Notes: generated by a model not told the origin, from the letters alone. Counted from the first letter of the stretch, positions 1 to 7,253 are shown. The stretch is DNA of 8,347 nt from Nitrospira sp. UBA2083 (GCA_002331625.1 DCZN01000127.1:442-8788), one strand, 5' to 3'. A program made the numbers and translations.

Positions 1-918
1 GAACATCGCGCCGTGCTCGACACCGCCAAGTCACTCGAGGCCAAAGGGCTGGCAACCGTGACGTATTTGCCCGTCGATAAATACGGCATGGTGAATCCGC
101 AAGACGTGCAGAATGCCATCACCGACAAGACGATCTTGATCTCGGTCATGCTAGCCAACAACGAAATCGGCACGATCAATCCCGTCGCTGAGATCGGAAA
201 GATCGCCAAAGCGAAAGGCATCTTGTTCCATTGCGATGCCACCCAGGGCGTCGGCAAGATTCCCGTCGATGTCCAGGCCATGGGCATCGATCTCATGTCG
301 TTCTCAGCCCATAAGATTTACGGACCCAAGGGAGTCGGTGCGCTCTACGTGAGGAAGCGAAATCCTCGCGTTCGGATCGCGGCGCAGATGGACGGTGGGG
401 GACATGAACGCGGCATGCGATCCGGCACCTTACCCGTCCCGCTGATCGTTGGATTCGGAAAGGCCTGCGAACTCTGCGAACAGGAGATGACGACGGAGAC
501 AACGAGGCTGGCCAAGATGCGTGATCGCCTCCAAGCCGACATCATGGCGGCGCTCGAGGAGAGTTATCTCAATGGCCACCCGACGAACCGTTTGCCCGGA
601 AATCTCAACATTTCATTCGCCTACGTTGAAGGGGAATCGTTGTTGATGGGCATGAAAGACATCGCGCTCTCGTCAGGATCGGCTTGTACCTCGGCCACAC
701 TGGAGCCCTCCTATGTGTTGCGCGCACTCGGTGTGGGAACAGAACTCGCTCACTCGTCGATCCGTTTCGGCTTAGGCCGGTTCAATACCGATGACGAGAT
801 TGACTATACGATCAAGAAGGTGATCGAGATCGTCACTAAGTTACGAGAAATGTCCCCGCTCTATGAAATGGCAAAGGAAGGCGTGGACCTGAAATCCGTT
901 CAGTGGGCAGCACACTAA
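1..918 (+). CDS. iscS: Cysteine desulfurase IscS (5' end outside window)
   Basis: IscS is a PLP-dependent cysteine desulfurase. It converts L-cysteine to alanine and passes the sulfur as a persulfide to IscU for Fe-S cluster assembly in the cytoplasm. The reading frame is open from base 1, and 305 codons plus TAA are present. E. coli IscS has 404 residues, so about 100 are missing upstream, including the start. The fragment opens with EHRAVLDT, which matches the E. coli TEHKAVLDT segment carrying the PLP-stacking histidine. The Schiff-base lysine lies in [10 protein letters not shown] (AAG at 313-315). The persulfide cysteine lies in [17 protein letters not shown] (TGT at 685-687). [14 protein letters not shown] and the C-terminal [14 protein letters not shown] also match IscS rather than SufS. 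The C-terminus, ending QWAAH, resembles the E. coli IscS tail that docks IscU. It is the first visible gene of the ISC operon, 82 bases before iscU. Confidence 0.97.
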   Translation, partial: EHRAVLDTAKSLEAKGLATVTYLPVDKYGMVNPQDVQNAITDKTILISVMLANNEIGTINPVAEIGKIAKAKGILFHCDATQGVGKIPVDVQAMGIDLMSFSAHKIYGPKGVGALYVRKRNPRVRIAAQMDGGGHERGMRSGTLPVPLIVGFGKACELCEQEMTTETTRLAKMRDRLQADIMAALEESYLNGHPTNRLPGNLNISFAYVEGESLLMGMKDIALSSGSACTSATLEPSYVLRALGVGTELAHSSIRFGLGRFNTDDEIDYTIKKVIEIVTKLREMSPLYEMAKEGVDLKSVQWAAH

Positions 919-943
919 CAACGTGAACCGCACCTCGTGAGGC

Positions 944-987
944 GTATCTCGCAGACAACGACCGGTGCTTCACGAACGACGAGATAC
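944..987 (+). repeat. Leader repeat copy 1, upstream of iscU
   Basis: Bases 967-987 (starting GCTTCACGAA, ending CGAGATAC) are identical to 4435-4455 before iscX. The last eight bases, CGAGATAC at 980-987, have a perfect inverted partner, GTATCTCG at 944-951, giving a possible 8-bp stem around a 28-base loop. The repeat ends 13 bases before the iscU ATG and directly precedes its Shine-Dalgarno sequence. It resembles short intergenic repeats I recall from Nitrospira genomes. That likeness is recalled, not checked. Confidence 0.8.
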
Positions 988-988
988 C

Positions 989-995
989 AGGGAGG
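989..995 (+). promoter_or_regulatory. Ribosome binding site of iscU
   Basis: AGGGAGG lies five bases (TTTTT) before the ATG at 1001. This strong Shine-Dalgarno sequence decides the iscU start against an in-frame GTG at 965, which would merely translate the leader repeat. Confidence 0.9.
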
Positions 996-1000
996 TTTTT

Positions 1001-1399
1001 ATGGCATACAGCGATAAAGTCGTCGATCATTTCAATAATCCTCGGAATATGGGGAGCTTCAAGAAGGATGAAGAGGGCGTGGGGACCGGCATGGTCGGAG
1101 CCCCGGAGTGCGGCGACGTGATGAAGCTGCAGATTAAGGTGCAGAACGATACCATCGTTGATGCCAAGTTCAAGACGTTCGGTTGTGGGTCGGCGATCGC
1201 CAGCTCCAGCCTAGCCACCGAATGGCTCAAGGGAAAGACGATCGAGGAAGCGCAGAAGATCAAGAATACGGACATCGTGCAAGAATTGAATCTTCCTCCG
1301 GTCAAGATTCACTGCTCAGTCCTCGCCGAAGATGCCATTAAGGCTGCCTTGGCCGACTATCAGAAGAAGACCGACGGACAGGCGCCCGACACAAAGTAA
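1001..1399 (+). CDS. iscU: Fe-S cluster scaffold protein IscU
   Basis: IscU is the scaffold on which IscS-derived sulfur and iron are built into a [2Fe-2S] cluster before transfer to carriers. The 132-residue product matches E. coli IscU (128 residues) almost throughout, starting MAYSDKVVDHFNNPRNMGSF. The cluster ligands are present: Cys37 and Asp39 in PECGDV, Cys62 in FGCGSA, and His104 and Cys105 in KIHCSV. LPPVK at residues 98-102 is the known HscA-recognition motif, consistent with hscA downstream. The C-terminal tail is slightly longer than in E. coli (KKTDGQAPDTK). The start at 1001 is set by the strong AGGGAGG site and by the family N-terminus. An upstream in-frame GTG at 965 would add 12 residues encoded by the repeat and is rejected. 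It lies 82 bases after iscS and 22 bases before iscA. Confidence 0.98.
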   Translation: MAYSDKVVDHFNNPRNMGSFKKDEEGVGTGMVGAPECGDVMKLQIKVQNDTIVDAKFKTFGCGSAIASSSLATEWLKGKTIEEAQKIKNTDIVQELNLPPVKIHCSVLAEDAIKAALADYQKKTDGQAPDTK

Positions 1400-1406
1400 C
1401 GGTTAC

Positions 1407-1414
1407 GAAAGGAG
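1407..1414 (+). promoter_or_regulatory. Ribosome binding site of iscA
   Basis: GAAAGGAG lies seven bases before the ATG at 1422. It supports that start over a longer frame that would begin inside iscU at 1332. Confidence 0.85.
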
Positions 1415-1421
1415 CAACACA

Positions 1422-1778
1422 ATGGACCCGACGAATGTGGAAACTCAGGCTCCGATCATCTCACTGACCGACGCAGCCCTGAAGGAAGTCAAGCGACTGA
1501 TCAACGTGCAAGGAATCGAGGAAGGTGGACTTCGTCTCGGGGTGAAGGGAGGAGGCTGTTCAGGCCTCAGCTACACGATTAACTTCGACGACAAGATCGG
1601 CCAGTACGATCAAGTCTATGAGATCGACGGTGTCAAGGTCATTGTGGATGCCAAGAGCGCCATCTATCTCCAAGGCACCCAATTGGACTATCAAAAGGAC
1701 CTCATGGGCGGGAACTTTAAGTTTCTCAACCCGAACGCCAACAAGACCTGCGGCTGCGGAGAATCGTTCTCGGCTTGA
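1422..1778 (+). CDS. iscA: A-type Fe-S carrier protein (IscA/HesB family)
   Basis: A-type carriers bind iron or Fe-S clusters and deliver them to target apoproteins. The 118-residue product has the three invariant cysteines of the family: Cys46 in KGGGCSGLSY, and Cys110 and Cys112 in the C-terminal NANKTCGCGESF. The family segment around VDAKSAIYLQGTQLDY is also present. The length is slightly above E. coli IscA (107 residues) because of an N-terminal extension of about ten residues (MDPTNVETQA). Placement between iscU and hscB is the classical ISC order, so IscA is the natural name. By sequence alone it could equally be called ErpA- or HesB-like, because the family members are hard to separate by eye. 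Confidence 0.93.
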   Translation: MDPTNVETQAPIISLTDAALKEVKRLINVQGIEEGGLRLGVKGGGCSGLSYTINFDDKIGQYDQVYEIDGVKVIVDAKSAIYLQGTQLDYQKDLMGGNFKFLNPNANKTCGCGESFSA

Positions 1779-1836
1779 TTCTGTGCGATCATTTTAAGAC
1801 CAACAGGTCTGGCACACGCTAGACCCGTTTCTGCTC

Positions 1837-2559
1837 ATGGATAACGATCAACTAGCCATCAATTCAGACACCCGTCGCCAGCTCCGGATGGCTCGGAGCA
1901 TGTGCTGGCACTGTCAATCGGAAGTGACAGGGGAATATTTCTGTGAACGGTGCGTGAAAGTTCAGCCGGTTTCGAAAGAAACCGACTATTTCACCTGCCT
2001 TGGATTTCCACGGCGTCTCACCTTGGACGCGAAAAAATTAGAAGCCAAGTTCTACGAATTGAGTCGGACATTCCATCCGGATTTTTATCAGACCAAGAGC
2101 CCGGACGAGCAGTCCATCAGCCTCAGCAATGCCGCCGTGCTCAATACCGCTTATCGCACGCTGCGTGACCCTATTCAGCGAGCAGAATACCTCTTGGCCC
2201 TAGAAACCGGATCGGTCAAAGACATTCGCACCTCTCCACCGGCCGATCTCTTTGAAGAGATTCTCGAACTACAAGATACCCTGGAAGAATACCGGGCGTC
2301 GGATCGCAGTTCGGCTCAGAGTCAGCAACTCCGCACCACCCTCCGAACCGAACAAGAGATGTTGGAGCGGCGTAAAGCTGAAATGGAAGCTCAGCTTCGG
2401 CAACTCTTTATGAACTGGGATCAGCTACAGGATCGTGGCGAAGCCACAAGTGAAGCACGGATCGAACGAGACAGCATTCTGAAACAGATGCGCGATCTCC
2501 TCTCGCATCGAACCTATATCACGAATATCGTAAACGACCTGTCAGCAACCATCGCCTGA
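1837..2559 (+). CDS. hscB: J-domain co-chaperone HscB with N-terminal tetracysteine module
   Basis: HscB (HSC20) is the J-protein that brings IscU to HscA and stimulates HscA ATPase activity during Fe-S cluster transfer. The 240-residue product has three parts. Residues 23-39 hold two CxxC pairs (Cys23, Cys26, Cys36, Cys39; CWHC and CERC), a probable zinc-type module. Residues 50-118 form the J domain, with the HPD motif at 80-82 and the characteristic SNAAVLNTAYRTLRDPIQRA helix. Residues 135-240 form the helical IscU-binding domain, starting PPADLFEEILELQDTLEEY and ending RTYITNIVNDL. It is longer than E. coli HscB (171 residues), through the N-terminal module and a charged, probably coiled-coil stretch at about 165-215. 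The cysteine module resembles human HSCB rather than E. coli HscB. The start is uncertain: no clear Shine-Dalgarno precedes 1837, and in-frame ATGs at 1888 and 1900 would also keep all four cysteines. It lies 58 bases after iscA and 25 before hscA. Confidence 0.93.
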   Translation: MDNDQLAINSDTRRQLRMARSMCWHCQSEVTGEYFCERCVKVQPVSKETDYFTCLGFPRRLTLDAKKLEAKFYELSRTFHPDFYQTKSPDEQSISLSNAAVLNTAYRTLRDPIQRAEYLLALETGSVKDIRTSPPADLFEEILELQDTLEEYRASDRSSAQSQQLRTTLRTEQEMLERRKAEMEAQLRQLFMNWDQLQDRGEATSEARIERDSILKQMRDLLSHRTYITNIVNDLSATIA

Positions 2560-2584
2560 GGAAACCTTTTTCAGCATCTTTCTT

Positions 2585-4405
2585 ATGGCACGGATAGTCG
2601 GCATCGACCTGGGCACAACCAATTCGCTCGTGGCATATATGAAGGACGGCCACCCCCGCGTCGTCCCGGACCGCAACGGTCGAACGATGGTGCCGTCGGT
2701 TGTCGCCTTGACGGACAACGGATTGATTGTCGGAGATTCGGCGAAAGAGCACTTGACGAGAAGTCCCGAGCGGACGGTCTATTCTGTAAAACGCTTCATG
2801 GGCAAGGGACTGGCCGACGTCCAAAACGAGCTCATGTATTTTCCGTATCACCTCACGGAGACCGGCGGGGTGATACGAATCCGGCTGGGCCAGAAGAGTT
2901 ATTCGCCTCCCCAGATCTCCGCCATGATTCTTAAGGAATTGAAGTTGCGGGCGGAAGCTCACCTCGGCGAAAGCATCACGAAGGCCGTCATTACCGTTCC
3001 GGCCTACTTCAACGACAGCCAGCGACAGGCCACCAAAGACGCCGGCCTCATCGCCGGGCTGGAAGTCATGCGGATCGTGAACGAGCCGACCGCCGCCTCT
3101 CTGGCCTACGGGCTCCAGAAGCACACGCAAGGCACAATCGCCGTCTACGATTTCGGAGGCGGCACATTTGATATCTCCATTCTGAAATTGAAGGACGGGA
3201 TCTTTGAGGTGCTGGCCACTAACGGCGATACCCACCTTGGGGGAGATGACCTCGACCGCATGCTCGTCGATCTGTTGGTCGGAGAAATCCAAGCCTCGCA
3301 GGGGATCGATATCGGCCGCTACCCTGATCACATGCAGGCGGTTCGCCTGGAAGCTGAGCGGGCCAAGATCCGCCTATCCGATGAGTTGCAGACCACTATC
3401 GCGATAGAGTTACCGGAAGACAAAGGACGTTTTACCCGAGAATTGACGCGTGATCAGCTCGAGTCCGTGACGATGAACGTCATCGAACGCACCTTAGTTC
3501 CCTGCCGTACGGCGTTGAAAGATGCAGGGCTTACCCCGAACGATATCGATGAAGTGGTCTTGGTGGGCGGCTCCACTCGCATGCCGTTGGTTCGGCGGCG
3601 TGTGGAAGCGCTGTTTGGGAAACCTCCGCATTGTCATCTGAACCCGGACGAAGTCGTGGCACTGGGAGCGGCGGTGCAAGCCGATATCCTCAGCGGCGGG
3701 ACGACCGATATGTTGCTGTTGGACGTGACTCCCCTGTCCCTCGGTATCGAAACCATGGGCGGCGTCATGAGTAGCCTCATCCGCCGGAATACGACGATTC
3801 CAGCCAGTGCCAAGGAAATGTTTACCACCTATGTCGACGGTCAGACCGGAGTGGATATTCATATTCTGCAGGGCGAACGCGAGCTCGTCAAAGACAACCG
3901 AAGTCTCGCAAGGTTCCGACTGAAAGTACCGCCGCTCCCAGCAGGCGTACCCCGTATCGAGGTGACCTTTTTAATCGACGCGAACGGCATCTTGAATGTG
4001 ACGGCGGCGGACATGCGGACAGGGCAACGCCAATCGATCGAGGTGAAACCCTCCTATGGCTTGTCTGATACCGAAGTGGAACGGATGATCGAAGACTCCT
4101 TTAAGTTTGCAGCAGAAGACGTCAATGCTCGCAAGCTGATCGAAGCTCGTTTGGATGCAGAATCCTTGGTCAAGACGACCGAAAAGTCTTTGGCGGATGC
4201 CGGACATTTGATCGCTTCTGATGAAGCAGAGAAAATTCGAACGGCATTGTCTCAGCTCAGCACGGCAAAGGATGGAACAGATCCTCGAACCGTCCGCGCA
4301 CGGATGGCGGATCTGGAAGAGGCTGCGAAGCGCCTGAACGTCGTCATGCTCGATGATTCTCTCAAAAAAAGCCTGCAGGGGAAAAAGGTCTCAGAGGTAA
4401 CTTGA
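2585..4405 (+). CDS. hscA: Hsp70-family chaperone HscA
   Basis: HscA is the specialised Hsp70 that, with HscB, binds the LPPVK motif of IscU and uses ATP to promote cluster release. The 606-residue product is close to E. coli HscA (616) and shorter than DnaK (about 638). ATPase motifs are in order: phosphate-1 GIDLGTTNSLVA at 6-17, VITVPAYFNDSQRQATKDAG at 135-154, NEPTAASLAYGL at 166-177, phosphate-2 VYDFGGGTFDISIL at 187-200, and adenosine site VVLVGGSTRMPLVR at 324-337. The interdomain linker LLLDVTPLSLGIE (377-389) leads into the beta substrate-binding domain at about 390-500, then a helical lid to the C-terminus. No in-frame start exists just upstream. The nearest Shine-Dalgarno-like TGAGGA overlaps the hscB stop, 22 bases before the ATG, so translation may depend on coupling to hscB. 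HscA rather than DnaK is inferred from the operon position and the neighbouring IscU motif. Confidence 0.95.
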   Translation: MARIVGIDLGTTNSLVAYMKDGHPRVVPDRNGRTMVPSVVALTDNGLIVGDSAKEHLTRSPERTVYSVKRFMGKGLADVQNELMYFPYHLTETGGVIRIRLGQKSYSPPQISAMILKELKLRAEAHLGESITKAVITVPAYFNDSQRQATKDAGLIAGLEVMRIVNEPTAASLAYGLQKHTQGTIAVYDFGGGTFDISILKLKDGIFEVLATNGDTHLGGDDLDRMLVDLLVGEIQASQGIDIGRYPDHMQAVRLEAERAKIRLSDELQTTIAIELPEDKGRFTRELTRDQLESVTMNVIERTLVPCRTALKDAGLTPNDIDEVVLVGGSTRMPLVRRRVEALFGKPPHCHLNPDEVVALGAAVQADILSGGTTDMLLLDVTPLSLGIETMGGVMSSLIRRNTTIPASAKEMFTTYVDGQTGVDIHILQGERELVKDNRSLARFRLKVPPLPAGVPRIEVTFLIDANGILNVTAADMRTGQRQSIEVKPSYGLSDTEVERMIEDSFKFAAEDVNARKLIEARLDAESLVKTTEKSLADAGHLIASDEAEKIRTALSQLSTAKDGTDPRTVRARMADLEEAAKRLNVVMLDDSLKKSLQGKKVSEVT

Positions 4406-4412
4406 CAGACAT

Positions 4413-4455
4413 TTCGTGAAGCCCGCTTGTACACGCTTCACGAACGACGAGATAC
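4413..4455 (+). repeat. Leader repeat copy 2, upstream of iscX
   Basis: Bases 4435-4455 repeat 967-987 exactly (21 of 21). Here the first ten bases, GCTTCACGAA at 4435-4444, have a perfect inverted partner, TTCGTGAAGC at 4413-4422, forming a possible 10-bp hairpin with a 12-base loop. The repeat ends 13 bases before the iscX ATG, the same spacing as at iscU. It fills most of the 63-base gap between hscA and iscX. Confidence 0.85.
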
Positions 4456-4462
4456 GAGGGGG
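4456..4462 (+). promoter_or_regulatory. Ribosome binding site of iscX
   Basis: GAGGGGG lies six bases before the ATG at 4469. It supports that start over an in-frame TTG at 4427, which would translate the leader repeat. Confidence 0.85.
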
Positions 4463-4468
4463 CAAGCA

Positions 4469-4681
4469 ATGGATCTCAAATGGCAAGATGCAGAAGATAT
4501 CGCCATCCGGCTCGTTGAAGAACATCCGGAGACGGATCCGCTGACCGTCCGTTTCACCGACATGCATGCCTGGATCGTTGCACTGCCAGATTTCAAGGAT
4601 GATCCCAAGAAGTCGAACGAAAAGATCTTAGAGACGATTCAGATGGCCTGGCATGAGGAATATCAAGATTCGAAGGCGTAG
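4469..4681 (+). CDS. iscX: IscX (YfhJ), small acidic IscS-binding protein
   Basis: IscX is a small acidic protein that binds IscS and iron and is thought to tune the rate of cluster assembly. The 70-residue product aligns along its length with E. coli IscX (66 residues). It starts MDLKWQDAEDIAIRL, carries the hallmark VRFTDMHAWI at 27-36, the acidic DFKDD at 41-45 and SNEKILETI at 49-57, and ends in WHEEYQ. The start is fixed by the GAGGGGG site and by the family N-terminus (E. coli MGLKW). A longer frame from TTG at 4427 would add 14 residues encoded by the leader repeat and is rejected. It is the last gene of the operon, separated from hscA by the repeat, with no fdx between. It converges with the PBP1A gene 60 bases away. 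Confidence 0.96.
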   Translation: MDLKWQDAEDIAIRLVEEHPETDPLTVRFTDMHAWIVALPDFKDDPKKSNEKILETIQMAWHEEYQDSKA

Positions 4682-4700
4682 AGCACCTCCGACGACCGGC

Positions 4701-4750
4701 AATCCCTGAGGTCCTTCTCACGCCACCTGATCCTTCAATTGTCAGGGATT
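4701..4750. other. 9-bp inverted repeat between convergent genes (possible terminator)
   Basis: AATCCCTGA at 4701-4709 and TCAGGGATT at 4742-4750 are perfect inverse complements 32 bases apart. They lie in the 60-base gap between iscX and the converging PBP1A gene; the right arm covers the PBP1A stop codon. There is no T run on either side, so it is not a textbook intrinsic terminator. A shorter alternative stem (CCTGA 4726-4730 with TCAGG 4742-4746) competes for the same arm. A role in ending both transcripts is inferred from position only. Confidence 0.3.
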
Positions 4751-7147
4751 CCCGTCTCCGGTCGGCTGCCCTTCGGAAATCTGATCCAGTTTGTAGAAAT
4801 CGGTTGGATCGACACGACGCTGCACCGCCTGGGTCGGCTCACTCCCTTTCGAAAAGAGTTCTACCGTTCCTTTTTGGCCTTCGCCCTCCTGTTCCGATTC
4901 CAGAAGTCCGGTCGACGAATCCACCTTCACAAAGGTCACTCCGTCAGGAATCTCGAATGGCATGACGGGAAGTTGTTTGAGAGCCTCTTTCATGAAAGTG
5001 GTCCAAATCGGCAAGGCTGCTCGAGCTCCCGTCTCACTCTCTCCGAGTGAACGGCGGTCATCGAACCCCACGTACACACCGGTGACCAAGTTCGGCGTGC
5101 CGCCGATAAACCAGGCATTGATGTAGTCGTTCGTCGTACCGGTTTTCCCGGCGATCGGACGCCCCAGCGTCTTCGCAGCCTGCCCAGTCCCCTTCTGCAC
5201 GACATCTTCCATCATGTTCGTAATCAGATAGGCCGTTTCTTTCGTGATGACTTCTTGGGGTTGGGGTTCCATGACCTCAAGGGTTTTACCCGTATTATCC
5301 TTCACCAATTTCACGGCAAAGGGCTCCGCGCGACTCCCTTGATTCAAAAACACGCCGTAGACCGAGGTCAATTCCATCAGGCCCATGGATGACGTGCCTA
5401 GTCCCAGCGAGAGATCAGAGGGGAGCGGGCTCGTGACGCCGACGGTGCGTGAGAATTCGATGACGTTTTTGATGCCGACCTTGTCCAATAGGCGAACCGT
5501 GGCTAGGTTGTGCGACTGCGCCAAGGCGTCCCGAAGACTCACCATCCCGTGAAATTTCCTGCCGTAGTTCTCCGGCTTCCAAATCTTGTCGTCCTCTTCC
5601 TGCTCATAGACTACCGGCGCATCGAGAATCTGAGTGGCAGGACTCAGGCCTTGGCCCATCGCCGTGGCGTAAATGAGCGGCTTAAACGCCGAGCCCGGTT
5701 GTCGATGCGCTTGAACTGCACGATTGTATTCACTGCGAGAGAAGTCATAGCCACCGACCATCGCGCGGATTGCCCCGACCTTCGGATCGATCGCGATCAG
5801 ACCGCCATCGACGATCGGCGTCTGTTCCAGCGTGAGCACCACACCGTCCTTGGTAAGCTTTTTCACACCGATCTCGATGACATCGCCAGGCTTCAAGAGA
5901 GACTTGATATTCGGGTTCACGACAAAGTCCACGGTGGGATCAGGGCCTTTGAGAATCCGTTTCGCCCAGGTCATATCGTCAAACGCCAGCTTCGCGGTGA
6001 ACGGGCCAACCTGAACGACATAGTGGTCTTTTGCAAGGCTTACCACGACGCCCTCACCCATATATCCCGGTTTGAGCAATTGATCCCCGGACGTTAGTTC
6101 CGATGGTTGGAACGTCGCAAGGTTAACGGTCCGCCGGGGGCCTCGCCACCCTTCCCGTTTGTCGAGCTCGCGAACTCCGTTTAAGAAGGCGGTTTCGGCC
6201 GCTCGCTGCATCTCAAGATTCAAGGTCGTATAGATCTGAAGACCGCCCTTGTACACCATCGATTCCCCATACTTCGCCACCAGCAACTGGCGGACATACT
6301 CGACGAAGTACGGCGCAAGATGCTCGCTCCCGGGTCGGTGGAAATTCAGCTTTTCTTTGGCTGCCGCTTCCCGTTCCGCTGCGGTGATAAACCCCACCTC
6401 TTCCATTCGAGCGAGCACATGCTCCTGACGATTCTTCGCCAGTTCGTAGGCTGTAAACGGCGAAAACTTGCTGGGCGACTTCGGCAGGCCGGCCAGAAAA
6501 GCAGATTCCGCCAGCGTCAGCACGCGAATATCCTTGTCGAAGTAGGAGCGCGCCGCCGACCCGACACCGTAGGCCCCTTGCCCGAAATAGATCTGATTCA
6601 AGTAGGTTTCAAGGATCTGTTCTTTGCCGGAGACCGCCTCCATCTTGTAGGCAAGGACGAGCTCACGAATCTTGCGCTCATAGGATCGCTCTGATGACAG
6701 AAAGAGGGACCGCGCCAACTGCTGAGTGATCGTGCTGGCTCCCTCGACTTTCTTCCCGCCATGCCGAATGTTCGTCCAGGCCGCCCGCAGCATGCCGATG
6801 ATGTCCAACCCGGGGTGCTCGAAAAACCGCGCATCCTCCGTCGCAATAATGGCCTGCGTTAACGCCTTGGGAATCTCCGGCAGCGGAGTCAGGATGCGGC
6901 GTTCGATAAAAAACTGGCCGATCTGTTGACGATCATCCGAATAGACGGTGGTGACTAAACTTGGTTGGTAGTTTTGGAGCAGGTCGAGCGACGGAAGATC
7001 TCGAGAAAAATACCAAATAACTCCCGCGGCCGTGGTGCTTCCCACGATGGTGACGGCCACCAGGCCGATCAACGCGATCTGCCACCAGGGCCATCGCCGG
7101 CGAGGCCGTTCCAATATTGTTTCGATAAATCGACCGTCGTTTGGCAT
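4742..7147 (-). CDS. mrcA: Class A penicillin-binding protein, PBP1A type
   Basis: This bifunctional peptidoglycan synthase polymerises lipid II into glycan strands and cross-links the peptides in the periplasm, anchored in the inner membrane. The 801-residue product has a basic cytoplasmic N-terminus (RPRRR), then a membrane segment at about 21-46. A GT51 glycosyltransferase domain (about 75-255) follows, with catalytic Glu104 in ATEDARFFEHPG, GASTITQQLARSLFL at 136-150, and RKIRELVLAYKME at 158-170 with the second glutamate, Glu162. An OB-like insertion lies at about 335-440. The transpeptidase domain (about 445-715) has Ser486 and Lys489 in GSAFKP, SHN at 545-547 and KTGTT at 668-672. The tail is rich in Glu, Gln and Gly. 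The length fits PBP1A (850 in E. coli). All catalytic residues are intact. The start codon has only a weak AGGG upstream, but the membrane-segment position fits it. The mrcA (ponA) name is by family likeness. Confidence 0.95.
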   Translation of the reverse strand: MPNDGRFIETILERPRRRWPWWQIALIGLVAVTIVGSTTAAGVIWYFSRDLPSLDLLQNYQPSLVTTVYSDDRQQIGQFFIERRILTPLPEIPKALTQAIIATEDARFFEHPGLDIIGMLRAAWTNIRHGGKKVEGASTITQQLARSLFLSSERSYERKIRELVLAYKMEAVSGKEQILETYLNQIYFGQGAYGVGSAARSYFDKDIRVLTLAESAFLAGLPKSPSKFSPFTAYELAKNRQEHVLARMEEVGFITAAEREAAAKEKLNFHRPGSEHLAPYFVEYVRQLLVAKYGESMVYKGGLQIYTTLNLEMQRAAETAFLNGVRELDKREGWRGPRRTVNLATFQPSELTSGDQLLKPGYMGEGVVVSLAKDHYVVQVGPFTAKLAFDDMTWAKRILKGPDPTVDFVVNPNIKSLLKPGDVIEIGVKKLTKDGVVLTLEQTPIVDGGLIAIDPKVGAIRAMVGGYDFSRSEYNRAVQAHRQPGSAFKPLIYATAMGQGLSPATQILDAPVVYEQEEDDKIWKPENYGRKFHGMVSLRDALAQSHNLATVRLLDKVGIKNVIEFSRTVGVTSPLPSDLSLGLGTSSMGLMELTSVYGVFLNQGSRAEPFAVKLVKDNTGKTLEVMEPQPQEVITKETAYLITNMMEDVVQKGTGQAAKTLGRPIAGKTGTTNDYINAWFIGGTPNLVTGVYVGFDDRRSLGESETGARAALPIWTTFMKEALKQLPVMPFEIPDGVTFVKVDSSTGLLESEQEGEGQKGTVELFSKGSEPTQAVQRRVDPTDFYKLDQISEGQPTGDGNP

Positions 7148-7253
7148 CGGGGAAGAAGCCCTGCAGGCGTACAGTCTGAGGGTAGCAAGACCTTACAATG
7201 CGCGCCTCGAAAACTCAAGCAAGACACAGATTGGCGGTACTGAAAAACTTGCA

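Noticed and set aside
965..1000. N-terminal extension of IscU starting at GTG 965
   Set aside because: The added residues are encoded by the leader repeat, the Shine-Dalgarno at 989-995 would lie inside the gene, and IscU family members begin MAYS at 1001.
1797..1810. Small hairpin AGACC-AACA-GGTCT between iscA and hscB
   Set aside because: A 5-bp stem without a T run, in the middle of an operon; such short stems are common by chance.
2519..3331. Long open frame on the - strand (270 codons) opposite hscA
   Set aside because: It lies wholly antisense to well-matched hscA and the end of hscB. The translation is rich in His, Arg and Gly, with no recognisable motif, and is best explained as a shadow of hscA codon use.
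5510..6097. Open frame on the + strand (195 codons) inside the PBP1A gene
   Set aside because: It is antisense to the intact PBP1A transpeptidase and OB regions, arginine-rich and without family motifs; a shadow frame.
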